NCBI GenBank assembly: GCA_037693485.1
Contig: CM075345.1
Coordinates: 88,060,001-88,124,000, forward strand
Origin: Kitagawia praeruptora
Lineage: Eukaryota; Streptophyta; Magnoliopsida; Apiales; Apiaceae
DNA: 64,000 bases
Direction: 5' to 3'
Below the pieces are notes generated by a model, which did no database searches, was not told where the DNA came from, and saw only the letters and a list, made by a program, of their open reading frames with translations. The number at the start of each line of letters is the position of its first letter. Within the stretch, counting starts at the first letter, position 1. A program made the position numbers and the translations under genes. This document shows positions 34,600-47,925 of this stretch, piece by piece.

Positions 34600-36153
34600 T
34601 TGATTGGCAATGAACTCAAAAATGGAGAGAGAAGAGAGAGAGAGAGGGAGCCGGTATACTATTCCAATTCAAAATTCAAATCTGGATCTCATCGGTTCCA
34701 TGAGATCCCGGACAACAAGTCCCAAGCCAGGAATAACATAGATCATCGAAGGACAGTTAGAAGGCAAGGGAATCGAACTGTTAGTACGACATACTACTTT
34801 GGCGACAATCTAACCTACAAGGATGTACTAACGGAGGGGATGAAGGACCAAGAAGAGGACACCGGGACCGACTGGACACTGGTGTCCAGGAAGAACAAGA
34901 CTAAGCAAAGAAACACCTACATCTTTGTGGGTAACCTCCCAACCAGAGTCACTAAAGAGAAAATCTGGGAGGCAGTACTTGGGAGCACATATTTCGTCGA
35001 GTTGTACATCCCTAACAAAAGGGACAGGAATAATAACATATTTGCTTTCCTACTTCTCAATAGTAGACACAACGTAGAAGGGGTTTTGAAAAGATTATCT
35101 AATGTCACACTCTTTGGGAGAAGATTGGGGTTTGCAGTAGCAAAGAAGCAACCAACAGGAAGCCCCCATGGGTTTATATCAACTAATCCAACGTAGCATG
35201 AAGAGAAGTACAACAACAATCCCAACAGAGCAAATACAAGCAGGCTTGATATACCCTGTCAGCGGCCAACTGCCAACGAGGTTATTAAGCTACTACCCAA
35301 CCCTATAACTAAACAAGAACTCCTCAATAGTCTTATTGGGGTGACACCTGAACCTAATATTGAGGTCAACATCACAGAAAAGCTTCTTATAGTGGGCATA
35401 AATTTCATTAGAGTGAGGGCCATCACACCTGTCAAATTCTTACTGCTCTTCTCAGATAGAGAGGCTTTTGATAACTTCGACCCTCCCTCGGTGGATTCAA
35501 TCTTCTCTACTATTAGTCGCACTCAAGTCGATGATATAGTCACTACTAGAGTGGCTAGGTTAACCATACTAGGTCTACCCATTCTCGCCTAGAACAACCA
35601 TAACCTGCAGCTTCTAGTTAAAAAATGGGGCAAGCTTGTTACAGACAACAACTTGGACAACTCCACGGCACACCTTTCTGCTCCCTCCTTGAATATCGAA
35701 ACATGCATCACCAAACTCATTGAGGGCTCTATAGAGATTGAAATAGATAACCGCAGGCACCTGGTCAGTATCTTGGAATCTACAGCAGAGATGCATACGC
35801 ATAAGCCATATAACAATTGGTACAGCAGCAACAAGAGTGAGGATGATTCAGTCCACGGACTTACTAGACACTGGAGAGCAGAGATGCTAGATCAAGACTC
35901 TATGGATCGCCCACACACTTGGAATGAAGAAGAGCAGCAGCAAGCACATATGGAACACAACAATATAGACTCTAGATCAGTAGATAATGATGGTAGAGAT
36001 GAAGAGCAAATCTTGGAACAACCTATGGGAGCTCCCTTTGCCTACCAGGCAACATTAGACGTGTGTACACAACCGAACAAGGGAGACCCAAAGGCAGACA
36101 ACAGGGTTCCTCGAATGCAGAAGAACCAAAGACGGATAGTCGTGTTGAAACAA
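34600..36153 (+). pseudogene. LINE ORF1, N-terminal part: RNA-binding protein with RRM
   Basis: An Arg/Glu-rich start leads to an RRM at residues 103-187 (NTYIFVGNLPTRVTKEK as RNP2 side, NNIFAFLLLN as RNP1 side). ORF1 proteins of plant L1 elements bind the element RNA. The frame stops at TAG 35194-35196, near 35592 (TAG, probably a former Trp) and then continues open from about 35593 to copia B, including an acidic Glu/Gln-rich part. There is a frame change in the 35200-35660 stretch. Copia B interrupts it at 36154. Confidence 0.8.
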
Positions 36154-37332
36154 TGTTATTTCCCAGGTGCACGCCTCAAGATTGTAGAAGGGGGGTTGAA
36201 TACAATCTTATGAAATTCTTTTGATTTTAAGCAAGACAACAATTACAACTTCAATGGAAACAGATGGATAAGTCGAAGACTAAAACGTAAAGAAACAGAA
36301 AACGAACAAATGCACAACACACTTAAAAATTTCAGGTGGGGTTTTCTCGACTCCACCTGAGGGTTGTATTGAAGAAAACTTCTCTGTGTAAAATGAGTAC
36401 ACAGCTGCGAATACAAGGCTAAAACTATTACAAGATAACCTAATGCTTATGGCTTTTTAGCTTAGTGTTTCTCTTCTCTGTTTTAGCTATGCTACACTTG
36501 AAGTATATAAATACTCCAAGATTACAAACCCTACAAAATAAATGAATCTTACAAGTCACAAGGCTAAAACTACTACAAGATAATCTAATGCTTATGGCTT
36601 TTTAGCTTAGTGTTTCTCTTCTCTGTTTTAGCTATGCTACACTTGAAGTATATAAATACTCCAAGATTACAAACCCTACAAAATAAACGAATCTTATAAG
36701 TCAAAGTATCCTGCAGGGTTGCTGCCACTCCTTGTCTCCATGTGATACAATTTTGTCTGGTTGTCTTGGACAGATATGCACTAGATTTACCAGCTAAATT
36801 GTTTGTGAGAATAAGGAATGTTTCTTTTTCTTCTTCGTTTCCAATACTGGTTCCCATACCTCTTTTAAGTTTATCAACCCATGTGATCTGTCAGGCATGT
36901 CAAGTTGCCATCAACCTCTAATCCCAAGACATTATTGGTTGAAGCATTTATTCGTTGGTGTAGACATGGATCGACAGGTTGATTTCTGCTTGCTGAGAAT
37001 ACCATATCCGTTGACATAAAATCTTCATCCGTTGATCACCACTTCACTTATACAGAATTACATATCACAGCTTATATACAATTAGCTACCCTATTCTGTA
37101 TATCCTTTGATAGTCAACATGACTTAGGATTACTAGCAACTATGATATTCGACAACAAACTCAAGCTTAAATACAAGGTATGCTACAGACTTATCAATTG
37201 ATAAGCTGCCTCATCAATGGATGTACATAGCTTGGGTATCCGTTGATAAGTTACAAAACTTAATCTTGTATTCATGTGATTTTCAAGGTGTTTTATGGGT
37301 GTATATCATCAAGGACAACATAATTCCTAACA
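36154..37332 (-). repeat. Copia B 3' LTR (1179 bp) with internal 145-bp duplication
   Basis: On + it reads TGTTATTTCC to CCTAACA. A 145-bp segment starting AAGGCTAAAACTA is present twice in tandem (36415 and 36560), but once in the 5' LTR. Confidence 0.93.
36415..36704. repeat. 145-bp tandem duplication in the copia B 3' LTR
   Basis: The two units start at 36415 and 36560 and differ by few bases. It accounts for nearly all of the length difference between the two LTRs (1179 against 1028 bp). Confidence 0.9.
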
Positions 37333-37347
37333 ATCTCCCCCAATTTA
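37333..37347 (-). other. Copia B polypurine tract
   Basis: On - it reads AAATTGGGGGAGAT immediately before the 3' LTR start TGTTAGG; it primes plus-strand synthesis. Confidence 0.8.
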
Positions 37348-37774
37348 TGACTGATAGAACTACAACCATAAATTAAGGGCCTTGATGATAACAAAACACC
37401 TTTGCAAAGATCATGATATTCTATAAAAACATATGAATTGTACAAGCTATAAAATTTTGAAGAAATGAACTGAGTTAAGTGATAGAATCATACTTCTACA
37501 AGGGATGCTCCTCTAGTCTGAGCATATCATTGCTTTCTTCCCCTTGCAGTCCTCATACCATGGATTTTCTCTCTGTTTGCCTCAAGCTAATTTTCCAGAG
37601 ATCTGTAGATGATCTTTTCTTCTGAGTGGTTTGGATCCAGCATAGACATTAAGTATTGCAAGTACTCATTGCTAGCTTTTTCCAGCTGATCTTATATCCT
37701 GAAGAATCTTCTATAATTTTGATCATCTCAATTCCATTATCCAGTAAGGATAAAAATGAACCTTCTTGCCAGGT
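37348..37774 (-). other. Copia B 3' untranslated spacer
   Basis: This lies between the end of the extra coding region and the polypurine tract. I see no conserved ORF. Confidence 0.5.
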
Positions 37775-40700
37775 TCATATGGATGGAATGTTCAGTGTCT
37801 TGGGCAAAACCTCCTTTGAAGTCCGGCTGTTTCTCAATTCATTGGCTTTTTTGAAAATTATTCCGCTTGCTTCTGGAGTGAATCCTCCAGTTTTCTTCAT
37901 TAAGGACCAAATCCTCCAGAGTTTGTTGTATCCTTTATTTAACACTTGATCTAGGGGCCAGGCTACACTGTTTCCTCCTTTATAGGTGAAAATTAACCTT
38001 CTTGGAAGCCTGGCTGTCCTATCTACAGCACTCACATTATCCACATCATCCAAGAAGAAATTGATGCTTGAATATCCTTCAATATCTGCAATGTATAGTT
38101 CAGTTTCTTTCTTGGTGGCAACCTTTGCAACTTGAGGAACCTTAGTGAATTGAATTGGTCTAGCTAGTGGTTGTTTCTTCTTCTGGTTCTCCTCTTTTCA
38201 GGTGAGAGCCTGATCTTTGGAAATACCAAGCCGTTGATGTAAAAGTCAAATTCCACAGGTTCTTCCTTTACAAGTTCCAAGGTGTTGAGTTCCTGAGTGT
38301 TCTGAGTTGGAGGTTTTGTAGGTTGAGGTGGTACTGATTCAACTTGAACTTCTGGTTCTGGGCTCAAAGATCTCTTAGCAGGAACTTTAACCATGCTTTT
38401 TCTTTTTTTGCACGCAGACTTTGTGTTCATTTTCTTCTTCTTCTTAAATTTGGCCTCTTCTTCTTCAGCCTCTTGCTCCATTTCTTCTTCTAACTCTCTT
38501 ACGAGCTCATCAGCCAATCTAGCTTCCTTCTCAGTAGATTCTGCAAGATTTCTTACAATTTGACCAGCTTGAAGTAACCTTGCAGTTTCTTCAGCTTTAG
38601 CAACTACAAAGTCAGGGTAACCTGCAGGGACACAAATTTCCACTCCCTCTCTGTAGATAAATGCTAGATTCTCTTTGAGTCCCAACTTTAGCCTTCTATT
38701 TTAATTCAGCAAGATGTTTGCTCATTAGCTTGAATTCATCTGGTTTTGGCATTGGAAATTCTACTCTCATGGTGTTTTTACCATTCTTCTTCACAGGTGA
38801 CTTCTTGGGCTTGAGCACAGGCTTGAATTTAGAAAAGTAAGATGGCTCCCCTCTGGCTAGAGATCTAGGAAGCACAAAATCTGGAATTAGTACATGTCTG
38901 ATTGATGTGGTTATGGGAGGAATTTGTACTTGAGAAATTTGAGGATTAGCAGCCAGCCTCATGGCTATAGAGTCTTCAGGTTGAATGGCTGGTTCTTCCT
39001 CACTAGTTTGAATTGCTGGAGCTGTTGGAGGTAGAGTAGAATGAAGTTGCTCCCCCTCACTTGTTGACCTCTTATCTCCAAACTTCTCCCCCTTTTTGTT
39101 AGCATCAAGGGCTTGAGTAGTTGGCAGAGTCAACAGACTGGCAAGGAGAGCATTCTGTTTGTTGTGAGCTTCAAGAATGAGCTTTTAATTTTCAAGAATG
39201 GTGCTCATTTGAAGCTCTAACTTATCAACTTTTGCAGACAGATTGTTAATTTTCTTTTCTGTGTCTGCCTCTTTCTTCAGCTTCTGGTTAAGCTGCGGCA
39301 TTGTTCGGGGAGGGAAAAGAAGCTCCAAGTCTTTGTGCTGAGATTCTAGAGCATTTTTAATTTCCAGCTTGAATTCATCTTTATCTACCACCCTTTGATT
39401 GAGAAGACACTTGTGCAGTTTGAGAGTAGCCAGAAAGTTTTCTTGCACAAGCTTCATAGCAGGTTCAACATCTTGTAGAGTAGTTGTAGTCTTCTCATAC
39501 TGCACTACTAGCTCAGTGAGAGCATCCTTGGAGACATAGTCTTGAGATACTAACCATTCTGGTAAGTCTCCAGGTTGCTGTGAAGGCCCTACATCTTCAC
39601 CTTCATCTGTGAATTCAGAGTCAGACTGACTCACTTCAGTAGCACTTGGAGGCAGCTTGGTAAGAGCATCTGTGGCTCTTTGCATAGATTCTGAGTTTTG
39701 TACCAAGTTCAGCTGTTGCTCAGCCTCCACATTGCCCTGTTCAGCCCGACAGTTTAGGTCAAAGACAGGGTGAGTAAAGGTTTCAGCTCCAAGAACTCAT
39801 CTATCAATGACGTTTTGAGATGTCTGTTGATAGATACTTGTTCTAGGGGCATCCTCAACCTCTATTAACTCACAAGCAATGGCTTCATCCACCCTTATGT
39901 CTCCTGTACCTGCTTTTCTCTCATATTCTCTCTCTTTTTGCATGAGGGGCTCCCCCTGGCTCACACCTCTCACACCCTCACCTTCACCTACTAAGGTGGA
40001 ACTCCCAGTCTCTCCTTTTGCCTGGCAGAAAGAAATTACCAGCCCCTCACTCTCATTCTCTCCTTTTGCCTGCTCACAAAGCAGCCTCTCGCTCTCAGTG
40101 TTGTCACTCCCTTCCCTCAATCATAGAAGTGTTTGAACTACAAATGTGACTTCTGCTGTTGATGCAGGGAACACATTGACCAATGAATTTGGTGTATCTA
40201 TTGATTCTGTAGTTGGATCTACCAACGAATAATTGCTGTTAAGCATATCTATCGGTGAACAAACACTTGTCAACGGATGAGAGATATCCATGGATGAAGT
40301 AAAAGGGATAGCAGTTGATAGGGAAATTATGATAGAATCTCTGGAGAATGATTTTGAAGTAGGCGACACAGATTCAGTCATAGTTTCAGAAAGAAATGGT
40401 TGTTGGTCCAACAAATCATCTAAAAGATGATGACCAACAGGGTCTGAGTGGGGCTCCTCCCTTGGATGTAAAGAGGGAGAATTTGCTTGTGATGTGGAAA
40501 GCATGTCTACATCCATAGATAGAGATGGTGAATTTTGAGTTGTTTGTGTGATTAGAGATTGAGAATTGGGCTATGACTCCACATTTGCTAGAGCCACATT
40601 AAACTGAGTTTGAGAAGGTTCAATCATGTGAGATTGAACAGTGTGTGACCCTTGTGCACCCAAAGTAACTTTAGGTTTCTTCTTTCTGACAAAGGTTTGG

Positions 40701-41952
40701 TTGGTGACTTTTGGCTAGTGGTGTCCCTTCCCCTTTTGTTCAATGTTCCTGGTTGGGAACTCTTTTCAATAACAACACCCTGTTGAGAGGATGCTGTTAG
40801 GGATGTGTTTAAATCATTTTCAGCATTAACAGTCTTTTGGGAGACTGCAATGTGGCTAGGCTGGGACACACTTACCTCTCCAACCTTATCCTTAGGGCTT
40901 CTTTGATGTTCACCCTGTCCCTCACCACTCACTTCCACCTGAACACTCCCCTTAGAGGTTATGGTAGGTTTTACAACAAATGCCTGTTGGGAATCACTTG
41001 AGGTTGGTTTCTTTGACTTGGATTTGGATTTAAGTTTGGTTGCTTGGGTAGAAGACTGTGAGTTCTCAGACTCAGCCTCCATAGCAACACTCAATGGCAA
41101 AGAACCTTGAGATTAAGTAGTGGGAAGAGGGTTAGAAATAGTTACCTCAATAATAGGCAGGTATACCATCTTCACTTCCGAGTTGATATTCATTCGAATG
41201 AGGTCACTAAGAACCCTTTTCTCCTGAACCCAGCAAGTGAACCTGCTTGAAGGCTGCTCAAGTACTATTTTGTTCTCAGAGACATGGTTAGCCTGCATCA
41301 TTAGGAATATTGCAAAATAAATTTTATTGTTTCTATTTTCTTTCTTTCCTAACTTTGCACCAATCTCATGAAGAACTAATTAGCCAAAATTATAGAATTT
41401 GTCATTAAGCAGCATGTAAAGCATAATAAGCAAGGCATTGGTAACTGCATCAAAATTGCTAATTTTACCAGAAAACACCTTAATGAAGGCATCACAAAGA
41501 AAACTCCATTCCTTTCTCATGCCTTTTCTAACAATTTTGCCTAGGTTATCAGTACTCATAGTATAACCTATGGTGTTTAGCATGGTAACTATATCACTAT
41601 CAGTAGGACCAGTAGTACAGTTATTCTCAGGTAGTTTCAGACAAGAGGTAACAACGTCAGAATTAATAATATGCTATTTACCTTTGAGGGAAAAAGCAAT
41701 TGTACCTTCAGAGGCGTTAAAAACCGTCGTAGTCCATACTTCTTCCATAACTTCGTGATAGAGAATTGGAGTTTCAGTCATGGCAACAGAGAGCTTGCAT
41801 TTCTTGATGAAATCCATCATCTTGTGATAGTCGGCCGGAGTGTGCGTCGAATCCACATAAGCGGCAAAGTTGTTCTTCTTATAGATAAACCCATTCCCAG
41901 ACATCATCTTAACTATTGGAGCCATTTTGCGAAGAGCAAACTTGAGAACTAG
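37775..41952 (-). pseudogene. Copia B extra coding region downstream of pol (SIRE-type ORF, function unknown)
   Basis: Successive open segments on - form one degraded reading of nearly 1,400 codons: 41925-40624 in one frame, 40516-38696 in a second, 38685-38164 back in the first, and 38053-37775. It starts MAPIVKMMSGNGFIYKKN, and the first 180 residues look globular. The middle is Ser/Thr/Gln/Glu-rich. Near 39200-39240 and 38440-38600 are heptad-like stretches (LSAKVDKLELQMSTIL; LADELVRELEEEMEQEAEEE) and a Lys-rich tail. No convincing signal peptide or membrane segment is visible. SIRE-lineage elements carry an extra ORF here, sometimes called envelope-like; nothing here supports an envelope function. 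Confidence 0.75.
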
Positions 41953-42446
41953 AAAGGGGTTTTTGTAGCTTTGAGAGAAAGAGAGGAAGATGTTGAGAGT
42001 AAGATAAAATCTGAATGTTAATCGTTAGGTGAATTATACTTGCTCCCAATTAATTTTGAATAAATAGAATTACTCAATAGAGAAACTGCTCAGAGTAGTG
42101 GATTGAAAAGTGAATTTATAACTGCACCAGTCCTATACATACAACGACGTGGCAAATGACAACTGCCAAATAAAAGACAACCAGCGGATAAAATAGTGAA
42201 TCCTCGAGAAACGAGCTTCCCATTGATATGTATTATTGAAATAATACACACAAAGGATACTAAATATCCACCGAATAAATAAAAGTAAAATAAACTCCAT
42301 ATATTATTTGAATCATCAATGGATATTTGACATATCCGTCGATGGGTAAATTCTGACTTAGACAGAATTTCGTGCCTTTTCTTGTAGAAGAAAAATTCAA
42401 ACTAAATTTTGGCTGCTTATTCAACCATGCAAATATCTTAAATAAA
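41953..42446 (-). other. Copia B spacer between RNase H and the extra coding region
   Basis: No ORF. It contains TATCCGTCGATGG (42333) and TCATCAATGGATA (42313), members of the dispersed motif described under findings. Confidence 0.6.
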
Positions 42447-43169
42447 TTAGGAGAAATTCAGCATACCTAGCTCACTTACCAACCTTGTGAATGTTGATTC
42501 ATCAAGTGGCTTGGTAAAGATATCTGCAAGTTGCTTCTCACTTGGAACAAAATGAAGTTCCACAGTACCTTCCATCACATGTTGTTCTCTGATGAAATAG
42601 TATCTAATGTCTATGTGCTTGGTCCTGGAATGTTGCACTGGATTCTCAGATATGGCAATTGCACTAGTGTTGTCACAAAATATTGGGATTCTATCAACTC
42701 TTAATCCATAGTCAAGCAATTGATTCTTCATCCATAGTATTTGTGCACAACAACTTCCAGCTGCAATATACTCAGCTTCTGCAGTAGAAGTGGAAACTGA
42801 ATTCTGCTTCTTGCTAAACCATGAAACCAGCTTGTTCCCTAAGAATTGACACGTGCCTGTAGTACTTTTTCTGTCAATTTTACAACCTGCATAATCTACA
42901 TATGAATAGCCAGTTAGATTAAAACCAGATTCTCTAGGATACCAAATGCCAAGGTTTGGTGTTCCTTTGAGATATCTGAAAATCCTTTTAATAGCTATTA
43001 AATGAGATTCCCTGGGATCAGCTTGGAATCTTGCACATAAACAAGTAGAAAACATAATATCGGGTCTGCTTGCTGTTAAATATAAAAGTGAGCCCACCAT
43101 GCCCCTATAACTTGAGATGACCACTTTCTTCTCCTTAGTATTCAACTCAAGTTTAGTGGCAGTGGCCAT
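42447..43169 (-). pseudogene. Copia B RNase H
   Basis: SRPDIMFSTCLCARFQ and RYLKGTPNLGIWY mark the RT-RNase H connection. The RNase H motifs are YVDYAGCKID (degenerate first Asp block), STAEAEYIAAGSC, FCDNTSAIAIS, and the end QLADIFTKPLDESTF. A frameshift near 43150 separates it from RT. It degrades the RNA template during reverse transcription. Confidence 0.9.
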
Positions 43170-44782
43170 GGGTGTTTTGTAGAAGCATAATCCAACAGGT
43201 TAAATCTTTTCAAAAGATCATTAACATACTTGGATTGACTAATGAATATTCCATCACTAACTTGCTTTACTTGTAAGCCAAGGAAATAAGTTAGTTCACC
43301 CATCATGCTCATTTCATATTTACTTTGCATAAGTTTGGCAAACCTCTTGCAAAGCTTCTCATCAGTAGACCCAAAAATTATATCATCTACATAAATTTGA
43401 ACAAGTATCATAGAGCCATTGACATTTCTATAAAAGAGAGTTTTGTCAATAGTACCTCGAGTGAAGTGATTCTCTATAAGGAACTGTGAGAGAGTGTCAT
43501 ACCAGGCTCTAGGTGCTTGCTTCAGGCCATAGAGTGCTTTGAGAAGAAAATAGACATATTCTGGGAATTCTGGGTCTTCAAAACCAGGAGGTTGACTTAC
43601 ATAAACCTCTTCTTCCAAAATGCCGTTTAGAAAAGCACTCTTGACATCCATTTGATAGACTTTGAAGTTGGCATGGGTTGCATAGGCCAGGAAGATTCTG
43701 ATTGCTTCCAACCTTGCTACAGGTGCAAATGTCTCATCAAAATCAATTCCTTCTTCTTGACAATAGCCTTTTGCAACCAATCTTGCTTTGTTCCTTGTCA
43801 CTATGCCATTCTCATCCATCTTATTCTTGAATACCCATTTGGTGTTAATCATTGACTTGCCTTTAGGCTTGGGTACAAGCTTCCACACTTCATTTCCCTC
43901 AAACTGGTTTAGCTCCTCTTGCATTGCTAAAACCCAGTCTGGATCTAGGAGTGCATCCTCGACTCTCTTAGGTTCTTCTTTAGATAGAAAACTGCTATAC
44001 AAGCATTCTTCTTGAGTTGCCCTTCTAGTTTGGACTCTTGCATTTGAATCTCCAATTATGAGTTCAAATGGGTGATCTCTGTTCCATTTTCTTGATGATG
44101 GCAGGTTCAGCCTATATGACGTAGCTTCATTCACCCTGTGTTGATCATTCTGATTGGTAGTTGAGTGATGACTCTGAGAGACTCCCCCTGAGTGTGTGGC
44201 TCTTGAGGTTGGAGTTCTAACAGAGTTATCAATGGATAATTCTCTGTAACTATCAATGGGTAATCCAGAATTGTCTTCAACGGATTGGGTTTCCTCAGCA
44301 GCAACGGATGGTGTTCCACGCTCTTCACCTCGAGCATGCTGCGATCTTACACCAGTCGATATTGTTTCTACATCATCTTCACTACCTTCACCAGTCATAT
44401 CATTTTCAAATGATAAATCTTCATGGAAACCTTCATCTATCAACCCTTGGATTTTCTTGTCATCAAAGACAACATGTATGGATTCCATAACAATGTTCAG
44501 TCTTAGGTTATAGATTCTATATGATTTCCCTGCTGAATATCCAACAAAGATAGCTTCATCTGCTTTGGTGTCAAACTTTCCAATGTTTTCGCCTTGATTT
44601 CTCAGGACAAAACATTTGCAACCAAAGACATGTAAGAAGTTAACTGTTGGCTTCTTTCCCTTAAATAGTTGGTATGGAGTCAGTCCTTTTGCTTGATTGA
44701 TCAAAGAAATATTCTGAGTATAGCAGGCAGTGTTGACAGCTTCTACCCAGAAATATGTTGGCAACTTTGATTCTTCAAGCAT
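43142..44782 (-). pseudogene. Copia B integrase C-terminus and reverse transcriptase
   Basis: It begins after a frameshift with [20 protein letters not shown] (integrase C-terminus), then [18 protein letters not shown] and a variable acidic linker. RT runs from [39 protein letters not shown] carries the first catalytic Asp, [11 protein letters not shown] is intact, and [10 protein letters not shown] carries the YVDD pair. It continues to [12 protein letters not shown]. The segment is open for 546 codons with all RT catalytic residues. Confidence 0.94.
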
Positions 44783-45735
44783 TGTTCTTGCAGCTTCAAT
44801 GAGAGTCTTGTTTTCCTTTCTACTACACCGTTTTGTTGAGGAGTTCTAGGTGTAGAGAATTCTTGGATAATTCCTTGCTTTTCACAAAACTCTCTCATCA
44901 TAGAATTCTTGAACTCAGTTCCATTGTCACTTCTCATCCTTCTTACTCTGAAAGAGGGATTATTGTTGACTGTTCTGATATGATTGATGATGATTTCTCC
45001 TGCCTCATCCTTAGAGTGCAGAAAGAATGTCCACGTGAATTTAGAGAAGTCATCCACAATCACTAGACAGTATCTCTTCTTGGAGATTGACATTACATTG
45101 ACTGGTCTAAATAGATCCATGTAAAGTAGATGTAGAGGATGATCAATGGAGGACATTAACTTGGATTTGAAAGAGGCCTTCTTTTGCTTCCCTTTTTGGC
45201 ATGCATCACACAATCCATCTTTGGAGAAATCCAATTTTGGAATACCTCTAACCAGATCCTTCTTCACCAACTCATTCATTGCTTGGAAATTCAAGTGTGA
45301 CATTTTCTTGTGCCATAGCAAACCTTCATCTACACTTGCCTTGCTGAAGAGGCATGTAGCAGTATCTGCACTTGTTGAATTGAAGTCAGTTGTGTACACA
45401 TTCCCTTTCCGGTTGTCTGTCATCACTATCTTGTTGTCGTTTTTCCGGAAAACAACACAAGCTTCTGTAGTAAACCACACATTTTGACCTTTATCAAATA
45501 GTTGACTGAAACTCAGCAAATTATGCTTAAGTCCATCAACTAGTGCTACATCCTCAATGACAACATTTCCTTTTGAAATCATGACATATCCTCTAGTATA
45601 TCCTTTGCTGTTGTCTCCAAAGGTAATGCTAGGGCCAACTCTCTCCTCGAACTTAGTGAGCAGGGTAGAATCTCCAGTCATATGTCTGGAACAGCCACTA
45701 TCCAGATACCAGAGGTTCTTTCTGTCTCTCTGCAC
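44743..45735 (-). pseudogene. Copia B protease and integrase
   Basis: WYLDSGCSRHMTGD is the protease site. LLWHKKMSHLNFQAM and CDACQKGK form the integrase HHCC finger. The DDE core shows [19 protein letters not shown] and [11 protein letters not shown] frameshift near 44790 moves the rest of integrase into another frame, and the gag frame overlaps at the start (45735-45678), also by frameshift. Confidence 0.92.
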
Positions 45736-47912
45736 ACATCAAAACCAAAACAAGTTGATATTGGTACCGAAGTTTCCTTGGGTCCTGCAGTGTTAGCCTT
45801 TTTCTTGCCTCTCAAATCCTTTCTTCCCTTTGGTTCAGATTGAGTTAGATCAATCTTGACTCTGGGAGTGGGCCTTTGGAAGCCAGGATTTGAGCCTTGC
45901 TCAAATGCATTATAGAAATTGGAGTTAGGCATAGTTTGTGCATGCATGCTATTCATTATCCATGGCATCTGAGGCATATTAAAAGCATTATAGTATGGAT
46001 TATGCATGAATGGCATGTTTGCATATAGACTAGATGCATGAGCAGATTGAGCATTATTGTTAGGCATAACATACATAGCAGAAGTAGGCAAGTGTAAAGG
46101 TATGGGAGCATTTTTCAATTTTCTACAGCTTGTAGATAGGTGATTAACACTATCACAATTAACACATTCTTTTCTAGGAGCATATTTATCTGGTGTATAA
46201 TTGTTGTGTTTATTAATCCCTACTTTTCCATTTCTGTTCTTTCTCCTACCTTTAGCTCTTGTCTCAACTTTCTCTAACTTGTCCTTTAATTGCTTTTGGG
46301 ACAAGTGACCTATGTTAGCTTCCTCAACTGATTTTGTTTTGCTACATTCTCCTTTCTTAAAGTTTTTGCTGACTGGACCATATTGATTGTTCAATTTCAC
46401 AAGAGTTGTTTTGCTGACAGTTTTGGCTTTCGATGGATGACATTGTTCTGTATCCATCGATGGCTCATTGATCAACGGATAACTGCAGGCATCATCCGTT
46501 GACATACTGTCTGAAGCAGTCTCTCCATCAACTCCTAACTTTGCTTCTCCTAACTTATTAAAGGAGTTAATCCCTTGGACACTACAGATTTCTCCAGTAG
46601 TGGCTCTGGATCTTCCCCAAAAGTCAATTAGGTCTTGATCTTTGTTCAACTTTTCTTTCAAACTGTTCTCTGGTTTAAGAGCTTCAATCAATCCATCTTT
46701 AGCTTCCTGGCAATCTCTCCTCATAATCTCAAACTCGATTAACTGAGTTTCTATCAAAGCATTCCTATCACTTAACTTTTCATTCAGCTCTTTTATTCTC
46801 TTGTTCTCTTTGTTAAGCGATTTTAAGGAAACATGCATGTTATACAATTCAAGAGACATCTCATCAATTGTACTAGCACATTCAGCTTTGGATAGATCAG
46901 ATAGGTTAGAAGAGAATACCTGGTTGCTTGCTGAACTAGCTTCTTCATCTTTCTTATTTGCCATGAGGGCAAGGTTGACAAACTCTTCTTCTGCATCAGA
47001 ATCTCCACTAGCAGCCCAATCATTGTCTCTAGACACAAATGCCTTTTCCTTCTGATTGAGAAGATCGAAATATTTCTTCATGTAGTCAACATTTCCAAAA
47101 TGTTTCTTCTCATTCTCAGCTTTAGGCTTTCTGCATTCATTGGCAAAATGGCCAGCAATTCCACAATTGAAGCATTTGAACTTAGATCTGTCAACCATGT
47201 TTTTGGATGATTGACCATTCTTTCTGAATTGCCTGCCTCCTACTGGATTCCTTTTGAACTTAAGCTTTGAGAACCTCCTTGATAAGAACGCTAGATAGTC
47301 ATCCAATTCATCAGATTCACTTCCACTTGATGCATCGAGTTCTTCAATCAACTTGCTTTTCCCTCTGCTAGTATCAGCTCCACCATCACAAGTCTCAAAA
47401 CTTGGTGGTGCCTTTGTGCTCTCCATCTTCTCACTCACTTGGCTTACTGGAATGTTGGCCACCAAGGCAACAGATCCAACCTTTTTCTGAATCTTCTCCA
47501 CTTCCTCATCTTGTTGCATTTCAAGCTCATAGGTTTTATGGATACCATATAGTCTCTTAAGTGTAAATTCTTTATAGTCTTGAGAGTTCCTCAATGAGAC
47601 TGTCACTGGCTTCCATTCCTTCGGAAGAGATCTTAGAAATTTTAGGTTGGAGTCCTTGGTTTCATATTTCCTCCCATACAACTTCAGACCATTTAGTAGC
47701 TTTTGGAATCTACTAAATATATCTGTCAAATTTTCACCAGAGGAATAGTGAAAATGTTCATATTGTTGTATTAGGAGCTGCATCTTATTTTCTCTGACTT
47801 GTTCAGTTCCTTCACAGATTGTATGAATGGTATCCCACACTTGCTTAGCAGAACTGCAGTTTATAACACAATCAAACATATCTTGGTCAATACCATTGAA
47901 TAAGATGTTCAT
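45678..47912 (-). pseudogene. Copia B gag with two zinc knuckles and coiled-coil linker
   Basis: The capsid UBN2-type domain (VWDTIHTICEGTEQVRENK) is near the start. The first knuckle is CFNCGIAGHFANEC. A long helical stretch (about residues 325-415, LYNMHVSLKSLNKENKRIKE) follows, then a basic region and the second knuckle CVNCDSVNHLSTSC. A Met/Asn/Pro-rich tail runs into protease. Two knuckles separated by a coiled coil match copia A and support a common lineage. A frame break near 47920 separates it from its N-terminus. Confidence 0.9.
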
Positions 47913-47925
47913 GACCTTCTTATCC

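Noticed and set aside
37775..41952. Calling the extra copia B region a true envelope gene
   Set aside because: No signal peptide, membrane anchor or fusion motif seen; position alone is not proof.
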